Shown: in pieces, positions 1 through 10,559 of the stretch
Layout: each line of letters starts with the position of its first letter
How positions within the stretch are numbered: position 1 is the first letter of the stretch
Assembly (NCBI RefSeq): GCF_000315545.1
Contig: NZ_JH992902.1
Location: forward strand, 1,672,638-1,736,637
DNA from: Selenomonas sp. F0473
GTDB lineage: Bacteria; Bacillota; Negativicutes; Selenomonadales; Selenomonadaceae
DNA: 64,000 nt
Direction of reading: 5' to 3'
Notes under the pieces: generated by a model
Databases searched by the model: none
What the model saw: the letters and a program-made list of their open reading frames with translations, nothing else
What the model was told of the DNA's origin: nothing
Position numbers and translations under genes: made by a program

Positions 1-2348
<2,348 letters not shown>

Positions 2349-2457
2349 TTATTGATGGAAAGTGCGCAGCACTTTCCATGATTACAGGTTATTTCGCAAC
2401 TAATTTGCTAAAGAGTTTCTTCTGTCTAGTTTTGAGTGAGCAAAAGTTTACTCAAGT

Positions 2458-2575
2458 ATGCGGTGATGATGCCCGGACGGTACCACCTGTTCCCATTCCG
2501 AACACAGCAGTTAAGCGTCCGCAGGCCGAGGGTACTTCGTTGGAGACGACGTGGGAGAGTAGGTAGTTGCCGCAA
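2458..2575 (+). rRNA. rrf: 5S ribosomal RNA
   Basis: Typical 5S core 'ttcccattccgaacacagcag' begins near 2490, and the ends can pair (tgcgg at 2459-2463 with ccgca at 2570-2574). It lies about 110 bases after the 23S 3' end in the usual 23S-5S order. An intrinsic terminator follows directly, so this is the end of the rRNA operon. Confidence 0.95.
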
Positions 2576-2580
2576 AGATA

Positions 2581-2612
2581 AGCTCGTGAGAAATTACGGG
2601 CTTTTTTGTTTT
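2581..2612 (+). terminator. Intrinsic terminator of the rRNA operon
   Basis: Stem agctcgt/acgggct (one G-T pair) with an 8-base loop, followed by a run of T. Confidence 0.85.
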
Positions 2613-2674
2613 GTCGTCAGCGGTTTTTCCTTTCAATTGTAGTTTTCCTTTGAAAAACAGGGAAATATGACCTC

Positions 2675-2703
2675 TTGCAATATTGAGCACACAGGACTAT
2701 AAT
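2675..2703 (+). promoter_or_regulatory. Sigma-70-type promoter for the MFS gene
   Basis: TTGCAA at 2675-2680 and perfect TATAAT at 2698-2703, spacer 17 bases, about 80 bases before the start codon. Confidence 0.8.
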
Positions 2704-2782
2704 AGCAGTCAACTTAGGCAGTGTTTATTTTTGACGGTCTAGGTGTCGGCTTTTATATAGACCTTGAAGGGAGGCCTTCTCT

Positions 2783-4123
2783 ATGATTTTGGATCGTTTG
2801 GAATATCTGCCGCTCGGCAGCTTCCAATACAAACTCCTCGGGGTTACGGGGCTTGGCTGGCTGTTCGATGCGATGGATACGGGGCTCATCGCATTTGTTT
2901 TGCCCGTGCTCGCGCGAGAATGGTCGCTTTCGCCCGCACAGACCGGATGGATCGGGTCAATTGGACTCATCGGTATGGCGCTTGGTGCCGTGCTTGCAGG
3001 GACAATTGCGGATCGTATTGGTCGTAAACAGGTGTTTACGCTCACGGTTTTGCTGTATAGTATTTCGACGGGGCTTTGTGCAGTCGCATGGAATTATGAA
3101 TCGCTGCTTGTTTTTCGCTTTCTTGTCGGATTTGGGCTCGGCGGGGAGCTGCCGGTCGCGGCAACGCTCATGAGCGAATATGCGCCGGCACATCTGCGCG
3201 GTCGTTTCATTGTACTATTGGAGAGCTTTTGGGCGCTCGGATGGCTCGCGGCGGCGTGTATCGCGTATTTGCTGATTCCGGTTTACGGTTGGCAGGCGGC
3301 GTTTGTCATTGGCACATTGCCCGCGCTGTACGTATTCGTTCTGCGTCTGCATATGCCGGAGTCAGTTCGCTATCTGCTCTCGAAAGGCCGCGTGGATGAG
3401 GCAAAAGAGATCATTCGCGCGATTGAGCGTCAGCTGAAGCTGCCGGAAAAACCCTTCCTCGATCAGCTTGCGCCGCAGACGGTGCAGGCAGAGACAGTCG
3501 AGACGCCCGGATTCCCGGCGCTCTGGGCGAAGGGGATGCGGCAGCGGACGATCATGCTGTGGTGCGCGTGGTTCGGCATTGTGTTCAGCTACTACGGCAT
3601 CTTTATGTGGCTGCCGTCCATCGTCTATGCACAGGGGTTCGAGATTGTCAAGACGTTTGAATATGTTCTCGTGATGACGCTCGCGCAGTTGCCCGGCTAC
3701 TATGCGGCGGCATGGCTGGTCGATGTCATCGGACGCCGCTATACGCTCGGTCTTTTCCTCTTGATGAGCGGCGTGTGCAGTTTCTTCTTCGGCAACGCGG
3801 GCAGCGTCGCGACGCTCCTCATGTGGGGCGCGGCGATGAGTTTCTTCAATCTCGGCGCGTGGGGCGTTATTTATACCTATACGCCGGAGCAATATCCGAC
3901 GTCGATGCGTGCGCTCGGCAGCGGCTGGGCGGCCGGATTCGGCCGCATCGGCGGCATGATTGCGCCGATGCTTGTCGGCGTCATGATCGCTCAGTCGTTT
4001 CCGCTGCAGAATATCTTTTTAATGTTTGCGTCGGTTTTTGTGCTGATTTCCGCCACGGTTGTCCTGCTTGGCAAGGAGAGCAAGCAGCGGACGCTTGAGG
4101 AGTTGGAGCATTCGCTCGGTTAA
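2783..4123 (+). CDS. MFS transporter, sugar-porter/NiaP-like
   Basis: Predicted 12-helix inner-membrane transporter of 446 residues. The Major Facilitator motif GTIADRIGRK follows helix 2 (about residues 77-86), and a related D-x-x-GRRY motif occurs in the second half. The central cytoplasmic loop carries the PESVRYL segment typical of the sugar-porter branch, which also contains the niacin carrier NiaP and aromatic-acid carriers. A good ribosome site (gggagg) precedes the ATG. It has its own promoter and stands alone between the rRNA operon and the S55 gene. Substrate cannot be read from the sequence; a vitamin or organic acid is as likely as a sugar. Confidence 0.85.
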   Translation: MILDRLEYLPLGSFQYKLLGVTGLGWLFDAMDTGLIAFVLPVLAREWSLSPAQTGWIGSIGLIGMALGAVLAGTIADRIGRKQVFTLTVLLYSISTGLCAVAWNYESLLVFRFLVGFGLGGELPVAATLMSEYAPAHLRGRFIVLLESFWALGWLAAACIAYLLIPVYGWQAAFVIGTLPALYVFVLRLHMPESVRYLLSKGRVDEAKEIIRAIERQLKLPEKPFLDQLAPQTVQAETVETPGFPALWAKGMRQRTIMLWCAWFGIVFSYYGIFMWLPSIVYAQGFEIVKTFEYVLVMTLAQLPGYYAAAWLVDVIGRRYTLGLFLLMSGVCSFFFGNAGSVATLLMWGAAMSFFNLGAWGVIYTYTPEQYPTSMRALGSGWAAGFGRIGGMIAPMLVGVMIAQSFPLQNIFLMFASVFVLISATVVLLGKESKQRTLEELEHSLG

Positions 4124-4240
4124 TTATCTTGCCTGCCGGCTCTATCCTGCCGCATGAAAAAACTAGCGAAAAATTTCCGTCTGTGCTACAATAGAGCGAA
4201 TCAACTCTATTGCAGTACAGATTTTTTTTGAGGTGACATT

Positions 4241-6232
4241 TTGCGAAAGAATTTGAAGCGCTTTCTTGCGGCGTCTCTTTTTGCGTTTTCTTTGAACTTT
4301 GCTGCGCCGAGCGTCCATGCGATGCCTCCGATTCTTCCCTATGAGGAGGTGACGGAGGGGATGCACGGAACGGCGTATACGGTGCTCGATACGTCGGGCG
4401 AGATTCGTACTTTTCCGATTGAGATCATCGGGCGCATGGAGAGCGGCAAGGGCTCTCAGCGTATGATCATGGCGCGGACGAGCGGTACGTTTATCGAGCA
4501 TGTCGGCGGCGTGCTCCAAGGGATGAGCGGCAGCCCAATCTATGTGGACGGCCGTCTCATCGGCGCGCTCGCTGCGGGGATCAAAGATCTCAGCCCCTAT
4601 ACGTTTTTTATTACGCCGATCGAAGATATGACCCCGCTGTGGGATATGCCCGACACGAAAAATAAGACGCGTATCCAGACGGTCGATATTGTAAAGGCCG
4701 TTGAGGAACGTAAAAAGGCGGAGGAAAAAGAAAAACTGCGCGCACGGGAAAAGGCCTTCGACAAGATGACGCGCGCGGAGCGCGAGGCCGAATGGCGCGA
4801 TATGATCGCCGCGCTCACGGGTGAGAAGACAGAAGATAAAAGCGGCGCCGCGGCGGAACCGGAGACCTCCGAGGAAAGCGATGAGTCTGCCGAGGCGCAG
4901 GAAAAAACCGAAGCCGAGGAGAAGGCATATTTCTTTACGCGCGGATTCAATGAGGCCGGGCTGCGCTATCTGCAGGGGCAGCTCCCGGCGGGAACGACGT
5001 TCATTCCGCTCGGAGCCCCCGGGGGGAACGGCCGGCTCCATACGCGCTATGATGCGACACTCGAGGGCGGACAGCCCATCGGCGTTGCGGTTGTTTACGG
5101 CGATTTCAGCATCGGCGCGACGGGCACGGTGACCGCCGTTGACGGGAAGAAAATTGTGGCGTTCGGCCACTCCTTTATGCACAAGGGCAATGTCAATTAC
5201 TTCATGACGGATGCGGATGTCATCGGTACGATCGCGGGGCAGAGCAACGGCGTTAAGATCGCCAATATCGGCAGTGTGATCGGGCGTATCAGTCAAGACC
5301 GCGAGACGGGCGTCGCGGGGGTGCTCGGCACATTTCCGACGGCGGTGCCCGTGCGCATCCATGTCAAGGACAATGCGCTTGGCACCGAAGAAACATTTGG
5401 CGCGCAAATCGCCTATGACGAGGATTTTCTGCCCGCGCTCTCGAGCAGTATCGCCTATGCGGCGATGAGCAAGGTCTCGGATTCCCTCGGAGCCAGCACG
5501 GCGCGCATTCGGTTTGCGATCCGTACCAATGCCTATGAGGATGGAAAATTTGAGCGGCGCAATATGTATTACAGTGCGGCGGATGTGGGACAGATCGCCG
5601 TTACCGAACTGATGCAGGCCGTGGCTACAATCGTCACAAACACGGAAAAAGAATCCGATCTCGTGGATGTGGATGTGGACGTCGAACTCAGCGGCGACCG
5701 TCAGACGGCGCTGCTTGTCTCGGCGACACCGGATAAGACAACCGTGCACCCGGGGGACACCGTGACGTTCAAGACGAAGATTCGTCCGTATCGGAAGGCG
5801 GAGGAGACCCTTTCCATTCCGTATCAAGTGCCGAAGGATCAAGTGCCCGGCACGCTGAACCTCGATATCCGCGGCGGCGGGTTCGTGCCCGTTTCGCCGC
5901 TGATGCTGCTCGCACAGGCGGGACTCGAGGTCCCCAATGATGAGGAACGCTTCAAGACGACGGAAGAGAAGCTCCGCGATCTCGCGGAGGCGGGGCAGAA
6001 CAACGAGATCATCATTGCGCCGGGCGCATCCCCCGCGCCGACATCCGAAAAGGAACTCAAGAAGCGCATCAAGGAAGCGGCCAAGGCTTCGGCGCGTGCC
6101 GCGAAGAAAGAACAGGACAAGGGCGGCGTGAAACTTCTCGCAGATGAGAAGAAACGGGAGAAGAAGGAGAGATTCTTTGCGCCGTATGTCATTGAGAACG
6201 TCATACATGCAAGTCTCAAGGTAGAGGAATAG
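4241..6232 (+). CDS. SpoIVB-type S55 peptidase domain protein, secreted
   Basis: 663 residues starting at TTG with gaggtg 6 bases upstream; a TACAAT -10 element lies at 4187-4192. Residues 1-27 form a signal peptide ending VHA. The S55 hallmarks are GMSGSPI (about residues 88-94, with the nucleophile Ser) and FGHS in the middle of the protein. Between them is a long, highly charged, coiled-coil-like insert rich in E, K and A (about residues 145-230), which the sporulation protein SpoIVB lacks. The C-terminus is again Lys-rich. SpoIVB cleaves a signalling protein in the forespore-mother cell space; related proteins occur in non-sporulating Negativicutes, where the role is unknown. It precedes murA by 22 bases and may share its transcript, which would fit an envelope function. 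Confidence 0.8.
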   Translation: MRKNLKRFLAASLFAFSLNFAAPSVHAMPPILPYEEVTEGMHGTAYTVLDTSGEIRTFPIEIIGRMESGKGSQRMIMARTSGTFIEHVGGVLQGMSGSPIYVDGRLIGALAAGIKDLSPYTFFITPIEDMTPLWDMPDTKNKTRIQTVDIVKAVEERKKAEEKEKLRAREKAFDKMTRAEREAEWRDMIAALTGEKTEDKSGAAAEPETSEESDESAEAQEKTEAEEKAYFFTRGFNEAGLRYLQGQLPAGTTFIPLGAPGGNGRLHTRYDATLEGGQPIGVAVVYGDFSIGATGTVTAVDGKKIVAFGHSFMHKGNVNYFMTDADVIGTIAGQSNGVKIANIGSVIGRISQDRETGVAGVLGTFPTAVPVRIHVKDNALGTEETFGAQIAYDEDFLPALSSSIAYAAMSKVSDSLGASTARIRFAIRTNAYEDGKFERRNMYYSAADVGQIAVTELMQAVATIVTNTEKESDLVDVDVDVELSGDRQTALLVSATPDKTTVHPGDTVTFKTKIRPYRKAEETLSIPYQVPKDQVPGTLNLDIRGGGFVPVSPLMLLAQAGLEVPNDEERFKTTEEKLRDLAEAGQNNEIIIAPGASPAPTSEKELKKRIKEAAKASARAAKKEQDKGGVKLLADEKKREKKERFFAPYVIENVIHASLKVEE

Positions 6233-6254
6233 CCGCATAGGAGGACGACGGCGA

Positions 6255-7532
6255 ATGGAACAATTGGTCATTCATGGAGGGAGACCCCTGCGCGGACGCG
6301 TCAAGATCGGCGGCGCGAAGAATGCCGTACTGCCCATCATCGCAGCGGCGCTGCTCGGCAGCCGCGGCGTTACGGTACTTGACGATGTGCCCGCCCTTGA
6401 AGACGTCTATACCATCTCCGCGGTGCTGCGCTCGCTCGGCGTATCCGCGGATTATGCGGCGGGCGAACATCGGCTGAAGATTGACGCCACGCGGATCGCG
6501 ACCACAGTCGCGCCTTATGAGCTCGTCCGCAAGATGCGCGCGTCCTTCCTTATCATGGGCCCTTTGCTTGCCCGAGAGGGGCGGGCGGAGATATCGCTCC
6601 CCGGCGGCTGCGCGATCGGGACCCGTCCCATCGACCTGCATCTCAAGGGCTTTGAGGCGCTCGGCGCCGAGATCGATATCACGCAGGGCGCGATCCATGC
6701 GAGCGCGCCGAACGGGCTGAAGGGCGCCAGCATCTATTTCGACTTCCCGAGCGTCGGGGCAACGGAGAACGTCATGATGGCGGCCTCCTGTGCGGAGGGG
6801 CAGACGATTCTCGAAAATCCCGCGATGGAGCCGGAGATCGTCGATCTCGCAAACTATCTGAATGTGATGGGGGCGCAGATCCGCGGCGCGGGGACGAACC
6901 GTATCAAGATCGACGGCGTCCCCGGGCTCTCTGCGGCCGATTATACGATCATTCCCGACCGGATCGAGGCGGGGACATATATGGTCGCGGCGGCGATGAC
7001 GCACGGCGACGTCTACATTGAGAATGCCATCAGCGAGCATTTGAAGCCCGTCGTTGCGAAACTCCAAGAGGCGGGCGCCGTGATTGAGGAAAGCATTGAG
7101 GGCATCCGCGTCCGGGCGGAGCGGCCCATACAGGCGATCGATCTCAAGACCATGCCGTACCCGGGGTTCCCGACGGATATGCAGGCGCAGTTTATGGCGA
7201 TGCTTGCCGTCGCCGAGGGCACGAGCGTTGTCACCGAGACGGTTTTTGAGAACCGGTTCATGCATGTCGATGAGCTGGCGCGCATGGGCGCGCAGATCCG
7301 TGTGGACGGACGGACCGCGACCGTCGAAGGCGGCAATGCGCTGCGCGGCGCCGCGGTGCGCGCGACCGATCTCCGCGCGGGGGCCGCGATGGTCCTCGCG
7401 GGGCTCGTTGCAGAAGGAGAGACGCGTGTCGGTTATATCCATCATATCGACCGCGGCTACGACGATCTCGTTGCGAAACTCGTTGCGCTCGGCGCCGATA
7501 TCGAACGGCGCGACGCTGAATGGACGGAATAA
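6255..7532 (+). CDS. murA: UDP-N-acetylglucosamine 1-carboxyvinyltransferase
   Basis: First committed cytoplasmic step of peptidoglycan synthesis: transfers enolpyruvyl from PEP to UDP-GlcNAc. 425 residues, normal family length. The N-terminal substrate loop [11 protein letters not shown] is intact, and the catalytic-loop Cys is present (Cys119 in GGCAIGTRP), so the enzyme should be fosfomycin-sensitive in principle. GGAGG lies 10 bases before the ATG. It follows the S55 peptidase gene closely and probably shares its transcript. Firmicutes often have two paralogues (murAA, murAB); this window shows one. Confidence 0.96.
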   Translation: MEQLVIHGGRPLRGRVKIGGAKNAVLPIIAAALLGSRGVTVLDDVPALEDVYTISAVLRSLGVSADYAAGEHRLKIDATRIATTVAPYELVRKMRASFLIMGPLLAREGRAEISLPGGCAIGTRPIDLHLKGFEALGAEIDITQGAIHASAPNGLKGASIYFDFPSVGATENVMMAASCAEGQTILENPAMEPEIVDLANYLNVMGAQIRGAGTNRIKIDGVPGLSAADYTIIPDRIEAGTYMVAAAMTHGDVYIENAISEHLKPVVAKLQEAGAVIEESIEGIRVRAERPIQAIDLKTMPYPGFPTDMQAQFMAMLAVAEGTSVVTETVFENRFMHVDELARMGAQIRVDGRTATVEGGNALRGAAVRATDLRAGAAMVLAGLVAEGETRVGYIHHIDRGYDDLVAKLVALGADIERRDAEWTE

Positions 7533-7605
7533 GAAAAAGTTCTTGCATCAATACAATTTATGCGATAAAATTAAGTGACAATGACCGATTGAGGAGGAAT
7601 AAGTC

Positions 7606-7743
7606 ATGAAACACATCAAGACGGTCAATAAGCCGACGCTGCAGTCCACGCTCTACACGGGCGGCTGCGGCGAATGCCAGGCATCGTGTCAGTCCGCCTG
7701 CAAGACTTCCTGCACCGTAGGCAACCAGCCCTGCGCGAAGTAA
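7606..7743 (+). CDS. scfA: SCIFF ranthipeptide precursor (six Cys in forty-five residues)
   Basis: A 45-residue peptide, exactly the length that gives the family its name, with six cysteines at positions 21, 24, 28, 32, 36 and 43. The N-terminal half (MKHIKTVNKPTLQ...) is the leader recognised by the maturase; the C-terminal half is the Cys-rich core. GAGGAGG ends 8 bases before the ATG. The gene lies directly upstream of its radical SAM maturase, from which it is separated by an intrinsic terminator. In studied SCIFF systems the maturase installs Cys-sulfur to non-alpha-carbon thioether links. The biological role of SCIFF is unknown. Confidence 0.95.
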   Translation: MKHIKTVNKPTLQSTLYTGGCGECQASCQSACKTSCTVGNQPCAK

Positions 7744-7758
7744 GCTGTCGGCATCAGG

Positions 7759-7786
7759 CCCTTCTCTCCTCTGAGAAGGGTTTTTT
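7759..7786 (+). terminator. Terminator/attenuator between SCIFF peptide and maturase
   Basis: Perfect 8-bp stem cccttctc/gagaaggg (7759-7766, 7773-7780) with a 6-base loop and six T. No promoter is evident after it, so read-through probably supplies the maturase at a lower level than the peptide. Confidence 0.9.
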
Positions 7787-7821
7787 CTATGTCGGGGCAG
7801 ATGAGCAATAAAGGAGAAATA

Positions 7822-9216
7822 ATGAAGGTCCGGACGCATAAGTTCAAACAGAACGGTATGCACATCCTTATCGATATCAACAGCGGCGCGGTCCACGTCA
7901 TCGACGAGATGATCTACGACATCATGGACGACTTCAACGGGACGAACGACGATGCGGTTGTCGCGCGCCTTGCGGGGTGTTATCCCGCGCCGGAGCTGCG
8001 CGAGGCTCTCGGGGAGCTGCACGAACTCATGGACGCGGGCGCGCTTTTTGCGCCCGACATCGACGTGCCGCCGACCTTCAAGTCGCACGGCCTTGTAAAA
8101 TCCCTCTGCCTCATGGTTGCGCAGGACTGCAATCTGCGCTGCAAGTACTGCTTCGGCGACGGCGGCTGCTACGGCGGACATCGCGCGATCATGCCGCCCG
8201 AGGTCGGGCGCGCGGCGGTGGATTTCATCATTAACGGCTGCGGTCCCCGCAAACACTGCGAGATCGATTTCTTCGGCGGGGAGCCGCTGATGAATCTGCG
8301 CACCGTCAAGGAAGTAACGGAATATGTGCGGAAACGTGAGCGGGAGACGGGCAAGGAGTTCAAACTGACGCTCACGACGAACGGCATGCTGCTTTCGGAC
8401 AAAAATATCGCCTGGCTGAACGACAACAATATCTCCGTTGTGCTCTCCTCGGACGGACGGCGCGAGGTACACGATGCGATGCGCCCCGACTCTGCGGGCC
8501 GGGGGACGTACGACATCGTGATGCGGAACTTCCGGAGGCTCGTCGAGGCGCGCGGCGGCAGCGACTATTACCTGCGCGGCACCTATACGCGCGAGAACCT
8601 TGATTTCACAAAAGATGTGCTCGCGCTGAACGAGGCGGGGTTCGATATCCTCTCGATGGAGCCCGTCGTCCTCAAAGACAGCCCGCTCGGATTTACCGAA
8701 GAGGATTTGCCCCGCATCTACGAGGAGTATGACCGCCTCACGGAGACGTATCTGAACCGTGTGCGCGCGGGGAAGGGATTCTTCTTCTTCCACTTCAACA
8801 TGGACCTCAACCACGGCCCCTGCGTGGCGAAACGGCTTGCGGGCTGCGGTGCGGGGCACGAGTACTACGCCGTCGCGGAGAACGGCGATCTCTATCCCTG
8901 CCATCAGTTCGTCGGGCGCGAGGGCTACCGCCTCGGCTCCGTCTTTACGGGCGTCGAGAGCATGGAGCTGCCGACGTATTTCCGCAACTCCCACGTGCTC
9001 AACAAGCCGCTCTGCCGCGACTGCTGGGCGCGGTTCTACTGCAGCGGCGGGTGTCACGCGAACGCCGACCTCTTTCACGGCGACATTCGACATCCGTACG
9101 AAATCGGCTGCGAGATACAGAAGAAGCGGCTCGAATGCGCGATCCTCGTGCAGGCGGTGCTTGCGCTGGAGAAAGAAGAAGCGGAAGCGGAATCGCCGCG
9201 CATGGCATTGCCATAG
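7822..9216 (+). CDS. scfB: SCIFF maturase, radical SAM/SPASM thioether-forming enzyme
   Basis: 464 residues. Modifies the adjacent 45-residue precursor by forming thioether crosslinks. The radical SAM motif CNLRCKYC has cysteines at 103, 107 and 110. A C-terminal SPASM domain carries the cysteines expected to bind two auxiliary [4Fe-4S] clusters (for example 334, 342, 360, 398, 401, 407, 411 and 430). An N-terminal winged-helix-like peptide-binding region (residues 1-90) precedes the barrel. The start is placed at the ATG preceded by aaggag; an upstream in-frame ATG at 7789 overlaps the terminator T-run and is unlikely. Promoter and peptide are shared upstream, so this gene depends on read-through. 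Confidence 0.95.
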   Translation: MKVRTHKFKQNGMHILIDINSGAVHVIDEMIYDIMDDFNGTNDDAVVARLAGCYPAPELREALGELHELMDAGALFAPDIDVPPTFKSHGLVKSLCLMVAQDCNLRCKYCFGDGGCYGGHRAIMPPEVGRAAVDFIINGCGPRKHCEIDFFGGEPLMNLRTVKEVTEYVRKRERETGKEFKLTLTTNGMLLSDKNIAWLNDNNISVVLSSDGRREVHDAMRPDSAGRGTYDIVMRNFRRLVEARGGSDYYLRGTYTRENLDFTKDVLALNEAGFDILSMEPVVLKDSPLGFTEEDLPRIYEEYDRLTETYLNRVRAGKGFFFFHFNMDLNHGPCVAKRLAGCGAGHEYYAVAENGDLYPCHQFVGREGYRLGSVFTGVESMELPTYFRNSHVLNKPLCRDCWARFYCSGGCHANADLFHGDIRHPYEIGCEIQKKRLECAILVQAVLALEKEEAEAESPRMALP

Positions 9217-9282
9217 GCGCGCATCGAGATATGAACTTTTAGGGGCTCGGCGCGCCGCGGGGCCGAACTTTCAAAAAATCCC

Positions 9283-9311
9283 TTGACAAGATTTTTATCT
9301 TCGCCTATAAT
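9283..9311 (+). promoter_or_regulatory. Consensus sigma-70 promoter for tRNA-Gln
   Basis: Perfect TTGACA (9283-9288) and TATAAT (9306-9311) with a 17-base spacer, 30 bases before the tRNA. Confidence 0.92.
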
Positions 9312-9341
9312 TCCATATGTTGCCGACCTGTCGGCATCGAT

Positions 9342-9417
9342 AGGGGTATCGCCAAGTTGGTAAGGCACGGGATTCTGAATCCCGCATGCGTTGGTTCGAG
9401 TCCAGCTACCCCTGCCA
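9342..9417 (+). tRNA. tRNA-Gln (anticodon CTG)
   Basis: Acceptor stem aggggta/tacccct, anticodon stem cggga/tcccg with loop ttctgaa, so anticodon CTG (reads CAG). The T loop ttcgagt is normal and CCA is encoded. 76 bases. It has its own strong promoter and terminator. Confidence 0.93.
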
Positions 9418-9430
9418 TTTGTCAAGTAGG

Positions 9431-9458
9431 AACCGCAGTCGAACGGCTGCGGTTTTTT
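9431..9458 (+). terminator. Terminator after tRNA-Gln
   Basis: Stem aaccgcag/ctgcggtt with an 8-base loop, followed by a run of T. Confidence 0.88.
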
Positions 9459-9600
9459 GTCGTTTCTCAATACGCCGCTATGGTGTATAATAAGCGGGAA
9501 GAGATGTTATATCCGCCGTTTGGCAAAACGCGGAGATTATTATTTTAAATAGACGCGGCACTGCGCGCTCGGCGCGCAGCGTATCGGGCGGGAGGTTCAT

Positions 9601-10443
9601 ATGGGAGTGATTCGGGCACTGTGCATCAGCGGGAAGGACGGCACGCAGAAATATACGCCGGTTCGCGTGTTCTTCGTGACGGAGCACGGCATCGACGGCG
9701 ACGCGTACGCGGGCGATCCGCATCGGCAGGTGCATCTTTTAGGAAGCGGTGAGATCGACGACATTTGCGCGCGCGGGACGGAGGGCGACGGGGGCGCATT
9801 CGGCTGGAATCTCGTCGCGGAAGGCTTCCGGTTCCAAGAACTGCCGCCCGGGACGCGGCTGCGTGTGGGACAAGTGTTCCTCGAGATCATGCAAATTGAC
9901 GGCGGATCCGCCGTGGCGCGCGCGGGCGGTTTTGCCCGCGTGCTTCACGGCGGCTGGGTGACGGTCGGGGACGAACTCGAGATTACGACGGAGCGGATCC
10001 CGCTCGACGCGGCGGTTCTCACGGAGAGCGATCAAGAGGGACGCGGCGGATACGAGGATGAAAAGGGCGCCGCGATCCGAGAACTGCTCGCGGAGGAAGG
10101 ATATACTGTCGCGGGACACGGCGTTCTGCCCGATGCGCGGGAAGAGATCATGCGCGAGATCTCCCTCTGGGCGGATCGCGGCGTGGGTCTCGTCTTGACA
10201 ACGGGCGGTACGGGGGGCTCTGCGCGCGATGTGACCGCCGAGGAAACAGCGTGCGAGGTGCCGGGCGTTTCCGAGGCGATGCGGGCGCTTTCCATGTCCA
10301 CACGTGCCGCGGCGGGGATCAAAAAGCGCACCCTTATTGTCAATCTGCCGGGCAGTGAGGAAAAGGTGCGCGAACGCCTCGGATTTATCCTGCCGGAACT
10401 GCGGCGCTGCATTGATATCCTGCGCGACGATACGGGAGAATAA
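9601..10443 (+). CDS. MOSC domain-MogA/MoaB fusion, molybdenum cofactor protein
   Basis: 280 residues with two parts. Residues 1-130 resemble a small MOSC domain (GIDGDAYAGDPHRQVHLL), a fold used in sulfur or molybdenum cofactor transfer. Residues 135-275 are MogA/MoaB-like, with the motif TTGGTGGSARDVT (about 199-211) and the NLPGS motif near 245-250, both part of the molybdopterin-binding site. MogA adenylates molybdopterin before metal insertion. The fusion suggests that cofactor adenylation and a sulfur/metal handling step are physically coupled. Ribosome site gggagg precedes ATG. It stands alone between terminators; a TATAAT-like element at 9486-9491 lacks a good -35. Confidence 0.9.
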   Translation: MGVIRALCISGKDGTQKYTPVRVFFVTEHGIDGDAYAGDPHRQVHLLGSGEIDDICARGTEGDGGAFGWNLVAEGFRFQELPPGTRLRVGQVFLEIMQIDGGSAVARAGGFARVLHGGWVTVGDELEITTERIPLDAAVLTESDQEGRGGYEDEKGAAIRELLAEEGYTVAGHGVLPDAREEIMREISLWADRGVGLVLTTGGTGGSARDVTAEETACEVPGVSEAMRALSMSTRAAAGIKKRTLIVNLPGSEEKVRERLGFILPELRRCIDILRDDTGE

Positions 10444-10454
10444 CGCACAGCAGG

Positions 10455-10500
10455 AAACCGCCGCAGTACGTTTTCGGACGTGCCGCGGCGGTTTTCTTTT
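10455..10500 (+). terminator. Terminator after the MOSC-MogA gene
   Basis: Ten-base stem aaaccgccgc (10455-10464) / gcggcggttt (10485-10494), then a T-rich tract. Confidence 0.88.
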
Positions 10501-10559
10501 TCCCCTCTTTTATGATATGATACCAATGAAATAATATGTATGGGGGAGCAAAGAAGCGT

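Noticed and set aside
4163-6271. Long minus-strand open frame of about 700 codons opposite the S55 peptidase gene
   Set aside because: A shadow of GC-rich codon use; Arg/His-rich product without family features, while the plus strand gives a clear S55 peptidase.
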